64,000 nt of DNA from Gammaproteobacteria bacterium (lineage in GTDB: Bacteria > Pseudomonadota > Gammaproteobacteria > Chromatiales > Chromatiaceae). Positions 26,427-37,534 of this stretch are shown here, piece after piece (the stretch's first letter is position 1; every line of letters begins with the position of its first letter). The DNA lies in assembly GCA_030065815.1 (NCBI GenBank), contig JASJCU010000013.1, forward strand, positions 1 to 64,000, read 5' to 3'. The position numbers and the translations under genes were made by a program. The notes beneath the pieces were generated by a model. It saw only the letters and a list, made by a program, of their open reading frames with translations, made no database searches and was not told the origin of the DNA.

Positions 26427-26732
26427 CTAGCCCTTCAAAGTGTCCAGATCGGCGACGTTGATCGTCTGCCGGCTGCGGAACAGCACGACCAGGATCGCCA
26501 GACCGATGGCCGCTTCGGCCGCAGCAACCGTCAGGATGAAGAACACGAACACCTGCCCTGCGGTATCGCCGAGGAAATGCGAGAAAGCGATGAAATTGAT
26601 GTTCACCGCCAACAGCATCAGCTCGATGCACATCAGCAGCAGGATGACGTTCTTGCGATTCAGAAAGATACCGGCGACACTGAGCGAGAACAGGATGGCC
26701 GCAACGATCAGGTAATCGGAAAGCGCAATCAT
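26427..26732 (-). CDS. nuoK: NADH-quinone oxidoreductase subunit K
   Basis: 101 aa; [36 protein letters not shown]. Confidence 0.96.
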   Translation of the reverse strand: MIALSDYLIVAAILFSLSVAGIFLNRKNVILLLMCIELMLLAVNINFIAFSHFLGDTAGQVFVFFILTVAAAEAAIGLAILVVLFRSRQTINVADLDTLKG

Positions 26733-27340
26733 CGAGCCTTCTCCTCGGCATCCATCTTGATCACACGCAGGCGGTCAGACGCCTTCACGGTCACCTGGCG
26801 CGATGGATCCTGGTACTTGGTCTCGGGCCGCTTGCGCATCGTCAATCCGATCGCGGCGACGATACCGACCAAGAGGATTACCGCAGCGATCTCGAACGCA
26901 TACAGATGTTCGGTGAACAGGGCCAGCCCGAGTTCTTCGGTGTTGCTGTAACCGGCCGGCCTGGGTTCGGGCGCGGCGACGACGTCGATGCCGAAGCGTT
27001 GCGGACCGACCACGATCAACAGCTCGACTGCCATCGCAATAGCGACGACGATGGCGACGGGTGCATTGCGGACGAAACCGGCGCGCAGTTCGGCGATGTT
27101 GATGTCGAGCATCATGACGACAAACAGGAACAGCACCATGACGGCGCCGACGTACACGAGCACCAGCGCAATGGCGAGAAACTCCGCCTCCGCGAGCAGC
27201 CACAGGCCGGCGCTGTTGAAAAAGGCCAGCACCAGGAACAGCGCCGAATGGACCGGATTCTTGCGGGTAATGACCATTACGGCCGAAAAGATCAAAAAAA
27301 CGGAAAACACGTAAAACAGAAACTTCTCGAATCCCATCAT
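26729..27340 (-). CDS. nuoJ: NADH-quinone oxidoreductase subunit J
   Basis: [49 protein letters not shown]. Confidence 0.95.
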   Translation of the reverse strand: MMGFEKFLFYVFSVFLIFSAVMVITRKNPVHSALFLVLAFFNSAGLWLLAEAEFLAIALVLVYVGAVMVLFLFVVMMLDINIAELRAGFVRNAPVAIVVAIAMAVELLIVVGPQRFGIDVVAAPEPRPAGYSNTEELGLALFTEHLYAFEIAAVILLVGIVAAIGLTMRKRPETKYQDPSRQVTVKASDRLRVIKMDAEEKAR

Positions 27341-27351
27341 CCGCCCCCGCC

Positions 27352-27840
27352 TCAGCGTACCGCCGCCTGAGCCGCCCTGTCGGCGGCCAGCTGCTGTTCG
27401 TACTTGTCGCCGATGTCGAGCAGCATCTGCTTCGTCATGATCTGCTCCCCTCGGTTCTCGAAGTGATACTCGTAGACGCGCGTCTCGACGATCGAGTCGA
27501 CCGGGCACGACTCTTCGCAGAATCCGCAGTAGATGCACTTGAACAGGTCGATGTCGTAGCGCGTCGTGCGCCGTGACCCGTCGTCGCGTGGTTCCGCCTC
27601 GATCGTGATCGCCAGCGCCGGGCACACCGCCTCGCACAGCTTGCACGCAATACAGCGCTCCTCACCGTTCGGATAGCGCCGCAGCGCATGTAGGCCGCGG
27701 AAACGCGGTGACACCGGCGCCTTCTGTTCGGGATACTGCAGCGTGAACTTGCGCGCGAAGAAATAGCTGCCGGTCACGCTGAGGCCCTTCAGGAGCTCGA
27801 ACAGGAACAGGCTGCGAATGTAGTTTGCAATCGTCTTCAT
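27352..27840 (-). CDS. nuoI: NADH-quinone oxidoreductase subunit I
   Basis: 162 aa with [16 protein letters not shown] and [16 protein letters not shown]. Confidence 0.96.
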   Translation of the reverse strand: MKTIANYIRSLFLFELLKGLSVTGSYFFARKFTLQYPEQKAPVSPRFRGLHALRRYPNGEERCIACKLCEAVCPALAITIEAEPRDDGSRRTTRYDIDLFKCIYCGFCEESCPVDSIVETRVYEYHFENRGEQIMTKQMLLDIGDKYEQQLAADRAAQAAVR

Positions 27841-27849
27841 CGCCTCGCC

Positions 27850-28905
27850 TCAGTTGAACCACCAAGGCATCTCACCCACTCTCATGCCGGCCACAACGAC
27901 GATCCAGACGATCGTGATCGGTATGAAGACCTTCCAGCCGAGACGCATGATCTGGTCATATCGGTAGCGGGGAAAGGTCGCGCGGAACCACAGGAACAGG
28001 AACATGAAGAAGAATGTCTTCAGCAACAACCAGTGGAAGCCGTCATCGAGCAGGAATACGCCGTCGACCCAGACATGGGGCAGCGGCGAAAGCCAGCCAC
28101 CGAGGAACATCAGCGCACTGAGCGCCGAGATCAGGATCATGTTCGCGTACTCGGCGAGGAAGAACACCGCAAAGGTCATGCCCGAGTACTCGACGTGGAA
28201 ACCGGCGACGATCTCGGACTCGCCCTCGGCAACGTCGAACGGCGCGCGGTTCGTCTCTGCGACGCCGGAGATGAAATACACGAGGAACAGCGGCAGCAAC
28301 GGCAACCAGAACCAGTGCATCACGCTGCCTTCCTGCGCCATGACGATATCGCCCAGGTTTAGGCTCCCCGCGGCGACCAGTACGCCGACCAGCGCGAAAC
28401 CCATCGCGATCTCGTACGACACGATCTGCGCGGCCGAACGGATCGAGCCGAGGAACGCGTACTTGGAGTTCGACGCCCAGCCCGCGATGATCACGCCGTA
28501 GACACCGAGTGACGTCATCGCCAGGATGTACAGCAGACCGGCGTTGACATCCGCAAGCACGATGCCGGCGTCGAACGGGAACACGGCCCACGCCGCCAGT
28601 GCAGGACCGATCGACAGCATCGGGGCGATCAGGAACAACAGCTTGTTCGCACCCGACGGGATCACGATCTCCTTGAACATCAGCTTGACCGCGTCGGCGA
28701 TCGGCTGGCCCAGCCCCCAGAGCCGCATGCCGAAGAAACCGACCCGGTTTGGCCCGTTACGGACCTGCATGAAACCGATGATCTTGCGCTCGGCATAGGT
28801 GTAGTACGCCACCAGAATCATCAGCGGCAGCATGATCGCGACGATCTTGATGACGATCTGGATCACGACCGGCAGCGATGTCCACAACTCAATCACGGCA
28901 TTCAC
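27850..28905 (-). CDS. nuoH: NADH-quinone oxidoreductase subunit H
   Basis: [18 protein letters not shown]...[28 protein letters not shown]. Confidence 0.97.
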   Translation of the reverse strand: MNAVIELWTSLPVVIQIVIKIVAIMLPLMILVAYYTYAERKIIGFMQVRNGPNRVGFFGMRLWGLGQPIADAVKLMFKEIVIPSGANKLLFLIAPMLSIGPALAAWAVFPFDAGIVLADVNAGLLYILAMTSLGVYGVIIAGWASNSKYAFLGSIRSAAQIVSYEIAMGFALVGVLVAAGSLNLGDIVMAQEGSVMHWFWLPLLPLFLVYFISGVAETNRAPFDVAEGESEIVAGFHVEYSGMTFAVFFLAEYANMILISALSALMFLGGWLSPLPHVWVDGVFLLDDGFHWLLLKTFFFMFLFLWFRATFPRYRYDQIMRLGWKVFIPITIVWIVVVAGMRVGEMPWWFN

Positions 28906-28908
28906 CTG

Positions 28909-31254
28909 TCAGACCTTTTCCACGGCTACCGGCCCAAACGCAGGCCCCAGCGCTTCGGCTCCCGGTACCGCGGCCGGCAGCCAGACGCACCCATCCGGCA
29001 CGCTGTCGTCGATCACCGCGGCGAACTCGGCACTGCCACCCGCCTGCGAAACACGCACCGTCGCATTGCCGTTCACACCCAGGGCGGATGCCGCGTCGGC
29101 GTTGATGCGCAACGACGCCCCCCAGGCGTCCGGCGTCGACTGCAGCGCGTGCGCACGACGCGTCAGTGCATCGACGCCGTAGATCGACACACCGCCGATG
29201 CGCTGCCACTGGCCGTCGGCGGCGCTGCGCGGCCGCGCGGCGACCCGTGCCGCGGCCAGGCGGTTGTCGGGCCGCAGATCGGCACACGCCGCAACTACCT
29301 CGTCACGAACGGCGCGCGAATCGGCGTAATCGAAGCCGTCGATGTCGACCAGGTTGCCGAGCACGCGCAGCACCTTCCACGCCGGTCGCGTCTCGCCCGG
29401 TGCCTGGGCGGCACCGGAAAAGCTCTGCGCGACGCCCTCGATGTTGACGAACGTACCCGACGTCTCGGCGAATGCCGCAACCGGCAGCAGTATGTCGGCG
29501 TGTTCCTCGAGCCACGGCGAGCGGTGACTCGACAGCGCGATCAGCTGAGCTTCACGCAGCGCGGCCGAGGTCCGGGCCGGATCGGCGGTATCGGCGTCCG
29601 GCTCGATCCCCAGCGTGACGTAGAGCGCCCGAGGCTCGGTCAGCATCGCCTGCGCGTCCAGCCCGGGCGCCGTGACGGCCGCGCCGCCGGCAACGCGATG
29701 CGGGACGGCGCCGGCCATCCAGGCGCCGCAGTCGTTGCTGCCGAAACCGACGACGCCGGCGCTGACGCCGGCGGCGTCTGCGATGCCCACGGCCAGCGCA
29801 CGCAACAGCGCGAAATCGGGGTGCATCATCGCCGCGGTGCCGAGCAGCACGCTGCCCTGCCCGGCCGCCTTGAGCGCGTCGGCTATCGCCTGGTGTGCCT
29901 GATCGGCATCCACCGGGACACCGTGGGTGTCGACGCCGAGCGCGGCCGCGACACCGGCGAGCTCCGCCGCCATCGCCGACGGGGTGCAGACGATGTCGAC
30001 GTCGAGGTCGAAATTGTAGTCATAGGCGACCGGATTGATCGCCATGACCTGGCCGCCCTCGCGGTGCGATTGACGCACGCGGTGGTTCAGCATCGGCTGG
30101 TCCTTGCGCAGCCAGGCGCCGACCAGCAGCGTCGCGTCGTTGCCGGCGAGGCTGGCGATCGGCTGCCCCAGCCACGGCAGCGCCGGATCGGCGGCCGTGC
30201 CGCTGAAATCGCTCTGCCGCAGCCGGTGATCGATGTTGTCGCTGCCCAGGCCACGCACCAGGCGCGCCATCAGATAGAACTCCTCGAGCGTCGCGCTCGG
30301 CGAGACCAACGCGCCGATCTGATCGCCCGCCTGCGCCTTCAGCAACTTCGCCGCGGCCTGCAGTGCCTGCTGCCAATCGACTTCCTTGAGCTTGCCACCG
30401 TCGCGCAGCATCGGGCGCTGCAGCCGGTCCGGCGCATACAGGCCCTGGTAGCTGAAGCGGTCGCGATCCGAGATCCATGTCTGATTGAACGCCTCGTTCT
30501 CGCGCGGCACGACGCGCATCACCTGGTTACGGCGCACGTGAACGTGCAGGTTGCTGCCGACACCGTCGTGCGCGGCAACGGTATCGTGCTCGGTGAGTTC
30601 CCAGGCCCGCGACGTGAAACGCGACGGCTTCGCGGTCAACGCGCCGACCGGGCACAGATCGATGACATTGCCGGAAAGCTCGGACGCCACGCTGTGCTCG
30701 AGGTAGACACCGATCCGCATGTGCTCGCCGCGGCCGGTGGCGCCGAGTTCACGCAGGCCGGCGATCTCGCCACCAAAGCGCACGCAGCGCGTACAGTGGA
30801 TACAGCGCGTCATCTCGGTCGCGATCAGAGCGCCGATGTCCTCGTCGCGCACCACGCGCTTGCGCTCGGAATAACGCGACACATCGGCACCGTAGCCCAT
30901 GGCGACGTCCTGCAGTTCGCACTCGCCGCCCTGGTCGCAAATCGGGCAATCGAGCGGATGGTTGATCAGCAGGAATTCCATCGTGCCCTTCTGCGCCTCG
31001 CGGGCCAGCGGGGAGCGCGTGAAGACCTTCATGCCGCCGACGACCGGCGTCGCGCAGGCCGGCAGCGGCTTGGGCGCCTTCTCGACCTCGACCAGGCACA
31101 TGCGGCAGTTTGCCGCGACCGACAGGTGCTTGTGGTAGCAGAAGCGCGGCACACTGATGCCCGCGGCATCCGTGACCTCGATCAGCATCTGCCCCGGCAT
31201 TGCCTCGAGCGACTTGCCGTCGACCTCTATCGTGATGGTTTGATCTTCAGCCAT
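28909..31254 (-). CDS. nuoG: NADH-quinone oxidoreductase subunit G
   Basis: N-terminal 2Fe-2S/4Fe-4S region PRFCYHKHLSVAANCRMCLVEV, CPICDQGGECELQDVAM, CIHCTRCVRFGGEIAG. Confidence 0.95.
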   Translation of the reverse strand: MAEDQTITIEVDGKSLEAMPGQMLIEVTDAAGISVPRFCYHKHLSVAANCRMCLVEVEKAPKPLPACATPVVGGMKVFTRSPLAREAQKGTMEFLLINHPLDCPICDQGGECELQDVAMGYGADVSRYSERKRVVRDEDIGALIATEMTRCIHCTRCVRFGGEIAGLRELGATGRGEHMRIGVYLEHSVASELSGNVIDLCPVGALTAKPSRFTSRAWELTEHDTVAAHDGVGSNLHVHVRRNQVMRVVPRENEAFNQTWISDRDRFSYQGLYAPDRLQRPMLRDGGKLKEVDWQQALQAAAKLLKAQAGDQIGALVSPSATLEEFYLMARLVRGLGSDNIDHRLRQSDFSGTAADPALPWLGQPIASLAGNDATLLVGAWLRKDQPMLNHRVRQSHREGGQVMAINPVAYDYNFDLDVDIVCTPSAMAAELAGVAAALGVDTHGVPVDADQAHQAIADALKAAGQGSVLLGTAAMMHPDFALLRALAVGIADAAGVSAGVVGFGSNDCGAWMAGAVPHRVAGGAAVTAPGLDAQAMLTEPRALYVTLGIEPDADTADPARTSAALREAQLIALSSHRSPWLEEHADILLPVAAFAETSGTFVNIEGVAQSFSGAAQAPGETRPAWKVLRVLGNLVDIDGFDYADSRAVRDEVVAACADLRPDNRLAAARVAARPRSAADGQWQRIGGVSIYGVDALTRRAHALQSTPDAWGASLRINADAASALGVNGNATVRVSQAGGSAEFAAVIDDSVPDGCVWLPAAVPGAEALGPAFGPVAVEKV

Positions 31255-31381
31255 GGGTTCTCAGTTCACGTTTGCCGCGCACGGACCGTGCATGAACACG
31301 CCGCTGCACACCGCGCGGCAGCGAGCGCGCCACCGGTTTCCGTCGTTTGCCTGCCGATCTGCATTCGCATCATTGCCGTCC

Positions 31382-32647
31382 CTAAACCATGCACTTCTTG
31401 TGATCGATGTGATACTGGAACTCGTCGCGGAAGTGCTTGATGAAGCCGGCCACCGGCATCGCCGCGGCGTCCCCCAGCGCGCAGATGGTCCGACCCATGA
31501 TCTTGGCGGCGACGTCGTCGAGCAGATCGAGGTCCTCCGGCTTGCCCTTGCCGGTCTCGATCCGATGTACGACGCGATGCATCCAGCCAGTGCCCTCGCG
31601 GCACGGCGTGCACTGCCCGCAGGACTCCTCGTAGTAGAAGTACGAAATCCGGTCGAGCACCTTGACCATGCAGTTGCTGTCGTCCATGACGATGACGGCA
31701 CCGGAACCCAGCATCGACCCAGCCTGGGCGATGCTGTCGTAGTCCATCGTCAAGTCCATCATCACGTCGCCGGGAAGCACGGGCGCCGACGATCCGCCGG
31801 GTATCACCGCCTTGCATGGGCGACCGTCGCGCATGCCGCCGGCGAGCTCCAGGAGCTCGGCAAACGGCATGCCCATCGGCACCTCGTAGTTTCCGGGACG
31901 CGCGACGTTCCCGGAGACCGAAAACAGCTTGGGGCCGCCGCTGTTGGCGACGCCGATATCGCGAAACCATTCGGCGCCCTGGCGAATGATGTCCGGGATC
32001 GACGCCAGGGTCTCGGTGTTGTTGATGACCGTCGGTCGCCCGTACAGGCCGAACATTGCCGGAAACGGCGGCTTGAAACGCGGCTGGCCCTTCTTGCCTT
32101 CGAGGGATTCGAGCAGTGCGGTCTCTTCGCCGCAGATGTAGGCGCCGGAACCGAGATGGGTATGGATCTCGAAATCGAAACCGCTGCCGAGGATGTCGCT
32201 GCCGAGAAGACCTGCCGCGCGCGCCTCGGCCAACGCCGCTTCAAAGCGCTCGTAGGGCTCCCAGAACTCGCCGCGGATATAGTTGTAGCCCGCGACCGCG
32301 CCGATCGTGTAGCCACAGATGATCATGCCCTCTATCAGCGCGTGCGGGTTGTAGCGCAGGATGTCGCGATCCTTGAAGGTGCCCGGTTCCCCTTCGTCGG
32401 AGTTGACCACGACATACTTGTCACCCGGTGCCGCGCGGTTGATGAAGCTCCATTTCAGGCCGGTCGGGAACCCGGCGCCACCGCGGCCGCGCAGGCCCGA
32501 CGTCTTGACCATGTCGACGATGTCCTGGGGTGACGTCTTCTCGTTGAGGATCTTCTTCAGCGCCTCGTAACCGCCCTCGGACTGATACGTCTCGAGCCGC
32601 CACGGGCGGTCGTTGTTCAACGTGCGGAAGCAGACTTCGTTAGCCAT
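31382..32647 (-). CDS. nuoF: NADH-quinone oxidoreductase subunit F
   Basis: [43 protein letters not shown]-type motif, [15 protein letters not shown]. Confidence 0.97.
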   Translation of the reverse strand: MANEVCFRTLNNDRPWRLETYQSEGGYEALKKILNEKTSPQDIVDMVKTSGLRGRGGAGFPTGLKWSFINRAAPGDKYVVVNSDEGEPGTFKDRDILRYNPHALIEGMIICGYTIGAVAGYNYIRGEFWEPYERFEAALAEARAAGLLGSDILGSGFDFEIHTHLGSGAYICGEETALLESLEGKKGQPRFKPPFPAMFGLYGRPTVINNTETLASIPDIIRQGAEWFRDIGVANSGGPKLFSVSGNVARPGNYEVPMGMPFAELLELAGGMRDGRPCKAVIPGGSSAPVLPGDVMMDLTMDYDSIAQAGSMLGSGAVIVMDDSNCMVKVLDRISYFYYEESCGQCTPCREGTGWMHRVVHRIETGKGKPEDLDLLDDVAAKIMGRTICALGDAAAMPVAGFIKHFRDEFQYHIDHKKCMV

Positions 32648-32651
32648 CGCG

Positions 32652-33182
32652 TTACTCCAGGCCGTCCAGAATCTGATCCACGAGTTCCGGGGTCAGATTC
32701 TCGTAGTAGGTGTGACCGATCTGCATCATCGGTGCGCCGCCACAGGCGCCGAGACACTCTACTTCCTTGAGGCTGAACTTGCCGTCGGACGTGACCTGGC
32801 CAAAACCTATGCCGAGCCGGTTGGTCAGGTGATCGAGGATGCCATCTGAGCCGTTGATCATGCACGACACGTTGGTGCACAGGCAGATCTTGTGCCTGCC
32901 GACCGGCTTGTGTTCGTACATCGAGTAGAACGTGCCGACTTCGTAGACCGCGATCGCCGGCATGTCGAGGTAATCGGCGACCTGGTCCATGAGTTCGCGG
33001 GTCAGGTGGCCGCCGTTCATGTCCTGAACGATCATCAGCGACGCCATGCATGCCGACTGCTGCCAACCCTCGGGGTACTTGGCAATCCACTTGTCGATCT
33101 CGGCGCGCACTTCGGGCGTGAACAGCTCGTCTTTGTTTTCGCACTTGTTGACGCGAACCATCGGCTCACTGCGCATGCTCAT
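32652..33182 (-). CDS. nuoE: NADH-quinone oxidoreductase subunit E
   Basis: [37 protein letters not shown]...[16 protein letters not shown] overlap with the nuoD stop. Confidence 0.95.
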   Translation of the reverse strand: MSMRSEPMVRVNKCENKDELFTPEVRAEIDKWIAKYPEGWQQSACMASLMIVQDMNGGHLTRELMDQVADYLDMPAIAVYEVGTFYSMYEHKPVGRHKICLCTNVSCMINGSDGILDHLTNRLGIGFGQVTSDGKFSLKEVECLGACGGAPMMQIGHTYYENLTPELVDQILDGLE

Positions 33183-34432
33183 CGGTCGATCTCCCCGAAT
33201 ACGACATCCATCGTGCCGATGATCGCGACGACGTCGGCGAGCATATGTCCGCGCGCCATCTCGTCCATGGCCGCAAGGTGCGGGAAACCCGGCGCGCGAA
33301 TCTTCAGTCGATAGGGCTTGTTCGCGCCGTCTGAGACGATGTAGCAACCGAACTCGCCCTTCGGCGCTTCGACGGCGGCATACACCTCGCCGGGAGGCGG
33401 GCAGTAGCCCTCGGTAAACAGTTTGAAGTGATGGATCAGCGCCTCCATGTCGTCTTTCATGTCGGCGCGCTTGGGTGGTGTGACCTTGTGGTCGTCGAGC
33501 ATTACCGGGCCGGGATTCTCGCGCAGCCACTTCACACATTGCTTGATGATGCGCGCCGACTGTCGAAACTCCTCGACACGCACCAGGTAGCGGTCGTAGC
33601 AGTCGCCGTTGGTGCCCAGGGGGATGTCGAAATCGACCTCGTCGTAAGCGGCATACGGCTGCTTCTTGCGCAGATCCCAGGCAATACCGGAACCCCGCAG
33701 CATCGGCCCGGTAAAGCCGAGCTGCATCGCGCGTTCCGGCGTCACGACGCCGATGCCGACGGTGCGCTGCTTCCAGATGCGGTTGTCGGTCAACAGGTTC
33801 TCGTATTCGTCGACCAGACCGGGGAAGCGGTCGACGAAGTCTTCGATGAAATCGAGCAACGAGCCCTCGCGCGCCGCGTTGCGGCGCTTGAGTTCGGCGG
33901 CGTCGCCTAGATGGCTCTCTTCGTATCGCGTCATATGCTCGGGCAGGTCGCGATACACGCCGCCCGGGCGATAGTAGGTCGCGTGCATGCGCGCACCCGA
34001 TACCGCCTCGTAGCAGTCCATCAGGTCCTCGCGCTCGCGGAAGCAATACAGGAACATCGTCATCGCGCCGACATCGAGCGCGTGCGTGCCCAACCACATC
34101 AGGTGGTTGAGGATGCGCGTGATCTCGTCAAACATCGTGCGGATGTATTGCGCGCGTTCGGGCGCTTCGATTCCGAGCAGCTTCTCAATCGCGCGGACGT
34201 ACCCGTGCTCGTTGCACATCATCGATACGTAGTCGAGACGGTCCATGTAGCCGATCGACTGGTTGTACGGCTTGCTCTCAGCCAGCTTCTCGGTGGCCCG
34301 ATGCAGCAGGCCGATGTGCGGGTCCGCGCGATCGATGACCTCGCCGTCCATTTCCAGCACCAGGCGCAGCACGCCATGCGCCGCCGGGTGCTGTGGACCG
34401 AAGTTCAGCGTGTAATTGCGGATCTCAGCCAT
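33179..34432 (-). CDS. nuoD: NADH-quinone oxidoreductase subunit D
   Basis: [33 protein letters not shown]. Confidence 0.97.
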   Translation of the reverse strand: MAEIRNYTLNFGPQHPAAHGVLRLVLEMDGEVIDRADPHIGLLHRATEKLAESKPYNQSIGYMDRLDYVSMMCNEHGYVRAIEKLLGIEAPERAQYIRTMFDEITRILNHLMWLGTHALDVGAMTMFLYCFREREDLMDCYEAVSGARMHATYYRPGGVYRDLPEHMTRYEESHLGDAAELKRRNAAREGSLLDFIEDFVDRFPGLVDEYENLLTDNRIWKQRTVGIGVVTPERAMQLGFTGPMLRGSGIAWDLRKKQPYAAYDEVDFDIPLGTNGDCYDRYLVRVEEFRQSARIIKQCVKWLRENPGPVMLDDHKVTPPKRADMKDDMEALIHHFKLFTEGYCPPPGEVYAAVEAPKGEFGCYIVSDGANKPYRLKIRAPGFPHLAAMDEMARGHMLADVVAIIGTMDVVFGEIDR

Positions 34433-35138
34433 CGTCGTGCCCGGCCTCCTCTGCCGGCTCGGGTTTCCAGCCGGCCTCGTAGCGACCATCTTCGCGGATC
34501 ACGCGCGGCACCAGCGTGCGCGGCTCGATGCTGACCGGCTCGTAGACGACGCGCTTCTGCTCGGCGTCGTAGCGCATCTCGACCTGGCCGATCAGCGGGA
34601 AGTCCTTGCGGAACGGGTGGCCGATGAAACCGTAGTCGGTGAGTATGCGGCGCAGGTCCGGGTGGCCGGCAAACATGATGCCGTACAGGTCGAACGCCTC
34701 GCGTTCGAACCACAGCGCACCCGCCCAGACCGGCACGACGGAATCGACGATCGGACGGTCGGCGTCGAGAAAGGTCTTTACCCGCAGGCGCACGTTCTTC
34801 GCCACCGACAGCAGGTGATAGACCGCCGCGAAGCGGTCTTTCGGATCCATCTCCGGCAGTTCGCGACTGACCCCACGGCCGAATCCGGCATTGGCCGCGG
34901 TGCTCGTTATCCACTCCGACTCGCCGTAGGTCGCATAGTCGACGCCGCAGACGTCGATGCACTGCTCGAAGGCAAGGTCGCTGTTGCCGCGCAGCACACG
35001 CATGACATCGAGCAGCGACTCGCGCGGAACGGTCAGCGTCAGCTCCCCACGTTCGCGCGACCGGGTGCAGCCGTCGACGTCCTCGAGCTGTTCCTCGAGG
35101 CTTTCTTCGAGCTCGTCCAGACGATCTTCAAGCGTCAT
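34425..35138 (-). CDS. nuoC: NADH-quinone oxidoreductase subunit C
   Basis: [49 protein letters not shown]. Confidence 0.96.
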   Translation of the reverse strand: MTLEDRLDELEESLEEQLEDVDGCTRSRERGELTLTVPRESLLDVMRVLRGNSDLAFEQCIDVCGVDYATYGESEWITSTAANAGFGRGVSRELPEMDPKDRFAAVYHLLSVAKNVRLRVKTFLDADRPIVDSVVPVWAGALWFEREAFDLYGIMFAGHPDLRRILTDYGFIGHPFRKDFPLIGQVEMRYDAEQKRVVYEPVSIEPRTLVPRVIREDGRYEAGWKPEPAEEAGHDDG

Positions 35139-35161
35139 CGATCAGGCCTGTCTGGCACGCG

Positions 35162-35659
35162 TCAGCGCGCAATGGTGTTGGTTCGTCGGATCTTGTTCTG
35201 CAGCTGCAGGATGCCCCACAACAGGGCCTCGGCGGTCGGCGGACAACCCGGCACATACACGTCGACCGGTACGATGCGGTCGCAGCCGCGCACCACAGAA
35301 TAGGAGTAGTGGTAATAGCCACCGCCGTTGGCACAGGATCCCATCGAGATGACCCAGCGCGGCTCGGCCATCTGGTCGTAGACCTTGCGCAGCGCCGGCG
35401 CCATCTTGTTGACCAGCGTGCCGGCGACGATCATCACGTCGGACTGGCGCGGGCTCGGTCGGAACACCATGCCGAAGCGGTCGATGTCGTAGCGCGCCGC
35501 GGCCGCATGCATCATCTCCACGGCGCAGCACGCGAGGCCGAATGTCATCGGCCACATCGAGCCGGTGCGCGCCCAGTTGATCACGCCGTCGAGCGACGTC
35601 GTGACGAAACCCTTTTCGAGGACGCCTTCTATTCCCATTCCAGCGCCCCCTTCTTCCAT
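35162..35659 (-). CDS. nuoB: NADH-quinone oxidoreductase subunit B
   Basis: [24 protein letters not shown]...[40 protein letters not shown]. Confidence 0.97.
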   Translation of the reverse strand: MEEGGAGMGIEGVLEKGFVTTSLDGVINWARTGSMWPMTFGLACCAVEMMHAAAARYDIDRFGMVFRPSPRQSDVMIVAGTLVNKMAPALRKVYDQMAEPRWVISMGSCANGGGYYHYSYSVVRGCDRIVPVDVYVPGCPPTAEALLWGILQLQNKIRRTNTIAR

Positions 35660-35985
35660 TCATAGATGAAGCCGACGACGAGAATGCCGAGGAAGATCAT
35701 CATGGCCCAGAAGCCGGCCATGCCGATCTCGTCGAGCACCACGGCCCACGGGAACAGGAACGCGATCTCGAGATCGAAGATGATGAACAGGATCGCGACC
35801 AGGTAGTAGCGGACGTCGAACTTCATCCGCGAGTCCTCGAACGCCTCGAAGCCGCACTCGTACGGAGAGCTCTTCTCGGCGTCCGGGCGATGCGGTGACA
35901 GCACGAAACCGAGGCCGATCATCGCCGCACCGACGACCGAGCCGATGACAATGAAGATCAAGACCGGCAGGTAGGTTTCCAGCAT
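35629..35985 (-). CDS. nuoA: NADH-quinone oxidoreductase subunit A
   Basis: [23 protein letters not shown]...[41 protein letters not shown]. Confidence 0.96.
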   Translation of the reverse strand: MLETYLPVLIFIVIGSVVGAAMIGLGFVLSPHRPDAEKSSPYECGFEAFEDSRMKFDVRYYLVAILFIIFDLEIAFLFPWAVVLDEIGMAGFWAMMIFLGILVVGFIYEWKKGALEWE

Positions 35986-36055
35986 CCGACGCCTTCTCTG
36001 ACAGGTAGAAACCGCCCGGTCTGCAGCACGACGGACGGTTTTTTGGTGGGCCGCC

Positions 36056-36085
36056 AGCATAGCGACCGGGATGTATTAGTGTCAA
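36056..36085 (-). promoter_or_regulatory. candidate sigma70 promoter for the nuo operon
   Basis: Minus strand TTGACA - 18 nt - TATGCT, located between the tRNA-Leu terminator and nuoA. Confidence 0.45.
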
Positions 36086-36150
36086 ATAAAACGCAGCAAC
36101 TATGTCTTTGTTTTTAAAAACTTATCATTGCGTTTGCCGGGGCATAAAAA

Positions 36151-36182
36151 AACGGTATCGCCACGCAGGCGGCGATACCGTT
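36151..36182 (-). terminator. rho-independent terminator downstream of tRNA-Leu
   Basis: AACGGTATCGCC acgcaggc GGCGATACCGTT, 12-bp stem with an A-run giving U-tail on the minus strand. Confidence 0.85.
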
Positions 36183-36186
36183 TAGC

Positions 36187-36271
36187 TGGTGCCGAAGGCC
36201 GGACTCGAACCGGCACGGCTTTCGCCACTACCCCCTCAAGATAGCGTGTCTACCAATTTCACCACTTCGGC
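36187..36271 (-). tRNA. tRNA-Leu(GAG)
   Basis: RC GCCGAAGTGGTGAAATTGGTAGACACGCTATCTTGAGGGGGTAGTGGCGAAAGCCGTGCCGGTTCGAGTCCGGCCTTCGGCACCA; anticodon loop TTGAGGG. Confidence 0.93.
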
Positions 36272-36285
36272 GGATGGGTTGCTGT

Positions 36286-36675
36286 TTACTCGTTGACCTG
36301 CGGCACGTCGCCGCCCGACGGGACCGGTACCGCGGACTCCGCTGCGGGTGCCTCCGGGATACTCGGCAGATCGGTGACCGGCGGCACCTCGGGCTGTTCG
36401 ACGGCCGCCGGCGGCGCCGCGTCCATGACGGTCTCCGGTTCGTTGCCCTGCATCGCGAAGTAGGCGAGCGCCAGGCTGGTCACGAAGAAAGCGGTGGCGA
36501 GCACGGCCGTGCTGCGGCTGAGGAAATTCGACGCACCGCGCGATCCGAACACCGTGGCCGACGCACCGGAGCCGAACGCCGCACCCATGTCGGCGCCCTT
36601 GCCATGCTGGATGAGGATCAACGCCACCAGGCCGATGGCGAGAAACAGGTGCACGACAACCAACACGGATTCCAT
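36286..36675 (-). CDS. secG: preprotein translocase subunit SecG
   Basis: LVALILIQHGKGADMGAAFGSGASATVFGSRGASNFLSR. Confidence 0.95.
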   Translation of the reverse strand: MESVLVVVHLFLAIGLVALILIQHGKGADMGAAFGSGASATVFGSRGASNFLSRSTAVLATAFFVTSLALAYFAMQGNEPETVMDAAPPAAVEQPEVPPVTDLPSIPEAPAAESAVPVPSGGDVPQVNE

Positions 36676-36693
36676 GATAAACCTCTAATAAAT

Positions 36694-37449
36694 TCAGCGG
36701 TTTGCAGCCGAGCACACCGCGAGGAAATCGTCGGCCTTGAGCGACGCGCCGCCGATCAGGCCGCCGTCGATATCCGGCTGGGCGATCAGCTCGGCGGCAT
36801 TCTTCGGGTTCATGCTGCCGCCGTACAGGACGCGGATACCGTCGGCGACAGCCGGGTCTGCCGCCGCGAGGCGGCCACGGATGAACGCGTGGACGTCTTG
36901 CGCCTGCTGCGGCGACGCGGTCTTGCCGGTGCCAATCGCCCAGACCGGCTCGTAGGCAATCACGCCGCTACCGACCGTGTCGATGCCGCAATGCGCGACG
37001 ACGGCGTCGAGCTGGCGACCGACGACGTCTTCCGTGATGCCCTGTTCACGCTCGTCGAGCGTCTCACCGACACACAGGATCGGCACCAGGCCCGCGGCAC
37101 GCGCGGCAGCGAACTTCTCGGCGACCACCTGGTCGGTCTCGCCGTGATAGGCGCGCCGCTCGGAGTGGCCGATGATCACGTAGTGGCAACCGAAATCGCT
37201 GAGCATCGACGCCGCGGTCTCGCCGGTGTAGGCGCCCGAGGCATGCACCGAGACATCCTGGCCGCCCCACTTGATCGGGCTGCCGTCGAGTTCGGCCTGG
37301 ACCGCAGGGATGAACACGGCCGGGGCGCACACGGCGACCTCGGCGGTGGTCACCTGGCCGATACCGGCCTTGAGGCCAACCAGCAGCTCGCCGACGCTCG
37401 CGCGCGATCCGTTCATCTTCCAGTTCCCGGCCACCAACGGCTGACGCAT
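36694..37449 (-). CDS. tpiA: triosephosphate isomerase
   Basis: MRQPLVAGNWKMNGS...IIGHSERRAYHGETD...AYEPVWAIGTGKTASPQQAQDVHAFIR. Confidence 0.97.
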   Translation of the reverse strand: MRQPLVAGNWKMNGSRASVGELLVGLKAGIGQVTTAEVAVCAPAVFIPAVQAELDGSPIKWGGQDVSVHASGAYTGETAASMLSDFGCHYVIIGHSERRAYHGETDQVVAEKFAAARAAGLVPILCVGETLDEREQGITEDVVGRQLDAVVAHCGIDTVGSGVIAYEPVWAIGTGKTASPQQAQDVHAFIRGRLAAADPAVADGIRVLYGGSMNPKNAAELIAQPDIDGGLIGGASLKADDFLAVCSAANR

Positions 37450-37534
37450 GTTCGACTCCCCTCGAAAACAGGCGCCGTAGCTTAACGGCGAAGGGCCGTC
37501 AAATCAATGCCATGCGGTAGCGACCGCGGTGGTT

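Noticed and set aside
29149-31440. 763-aa + strand ORF opposite nuoG (and similar long ORFs opposite nuoM, nuoL, ftsH, ligA and the Crp/acyltransferase genes)
   Set aside because: No domain-like sequence; complementary to well-supported genes.
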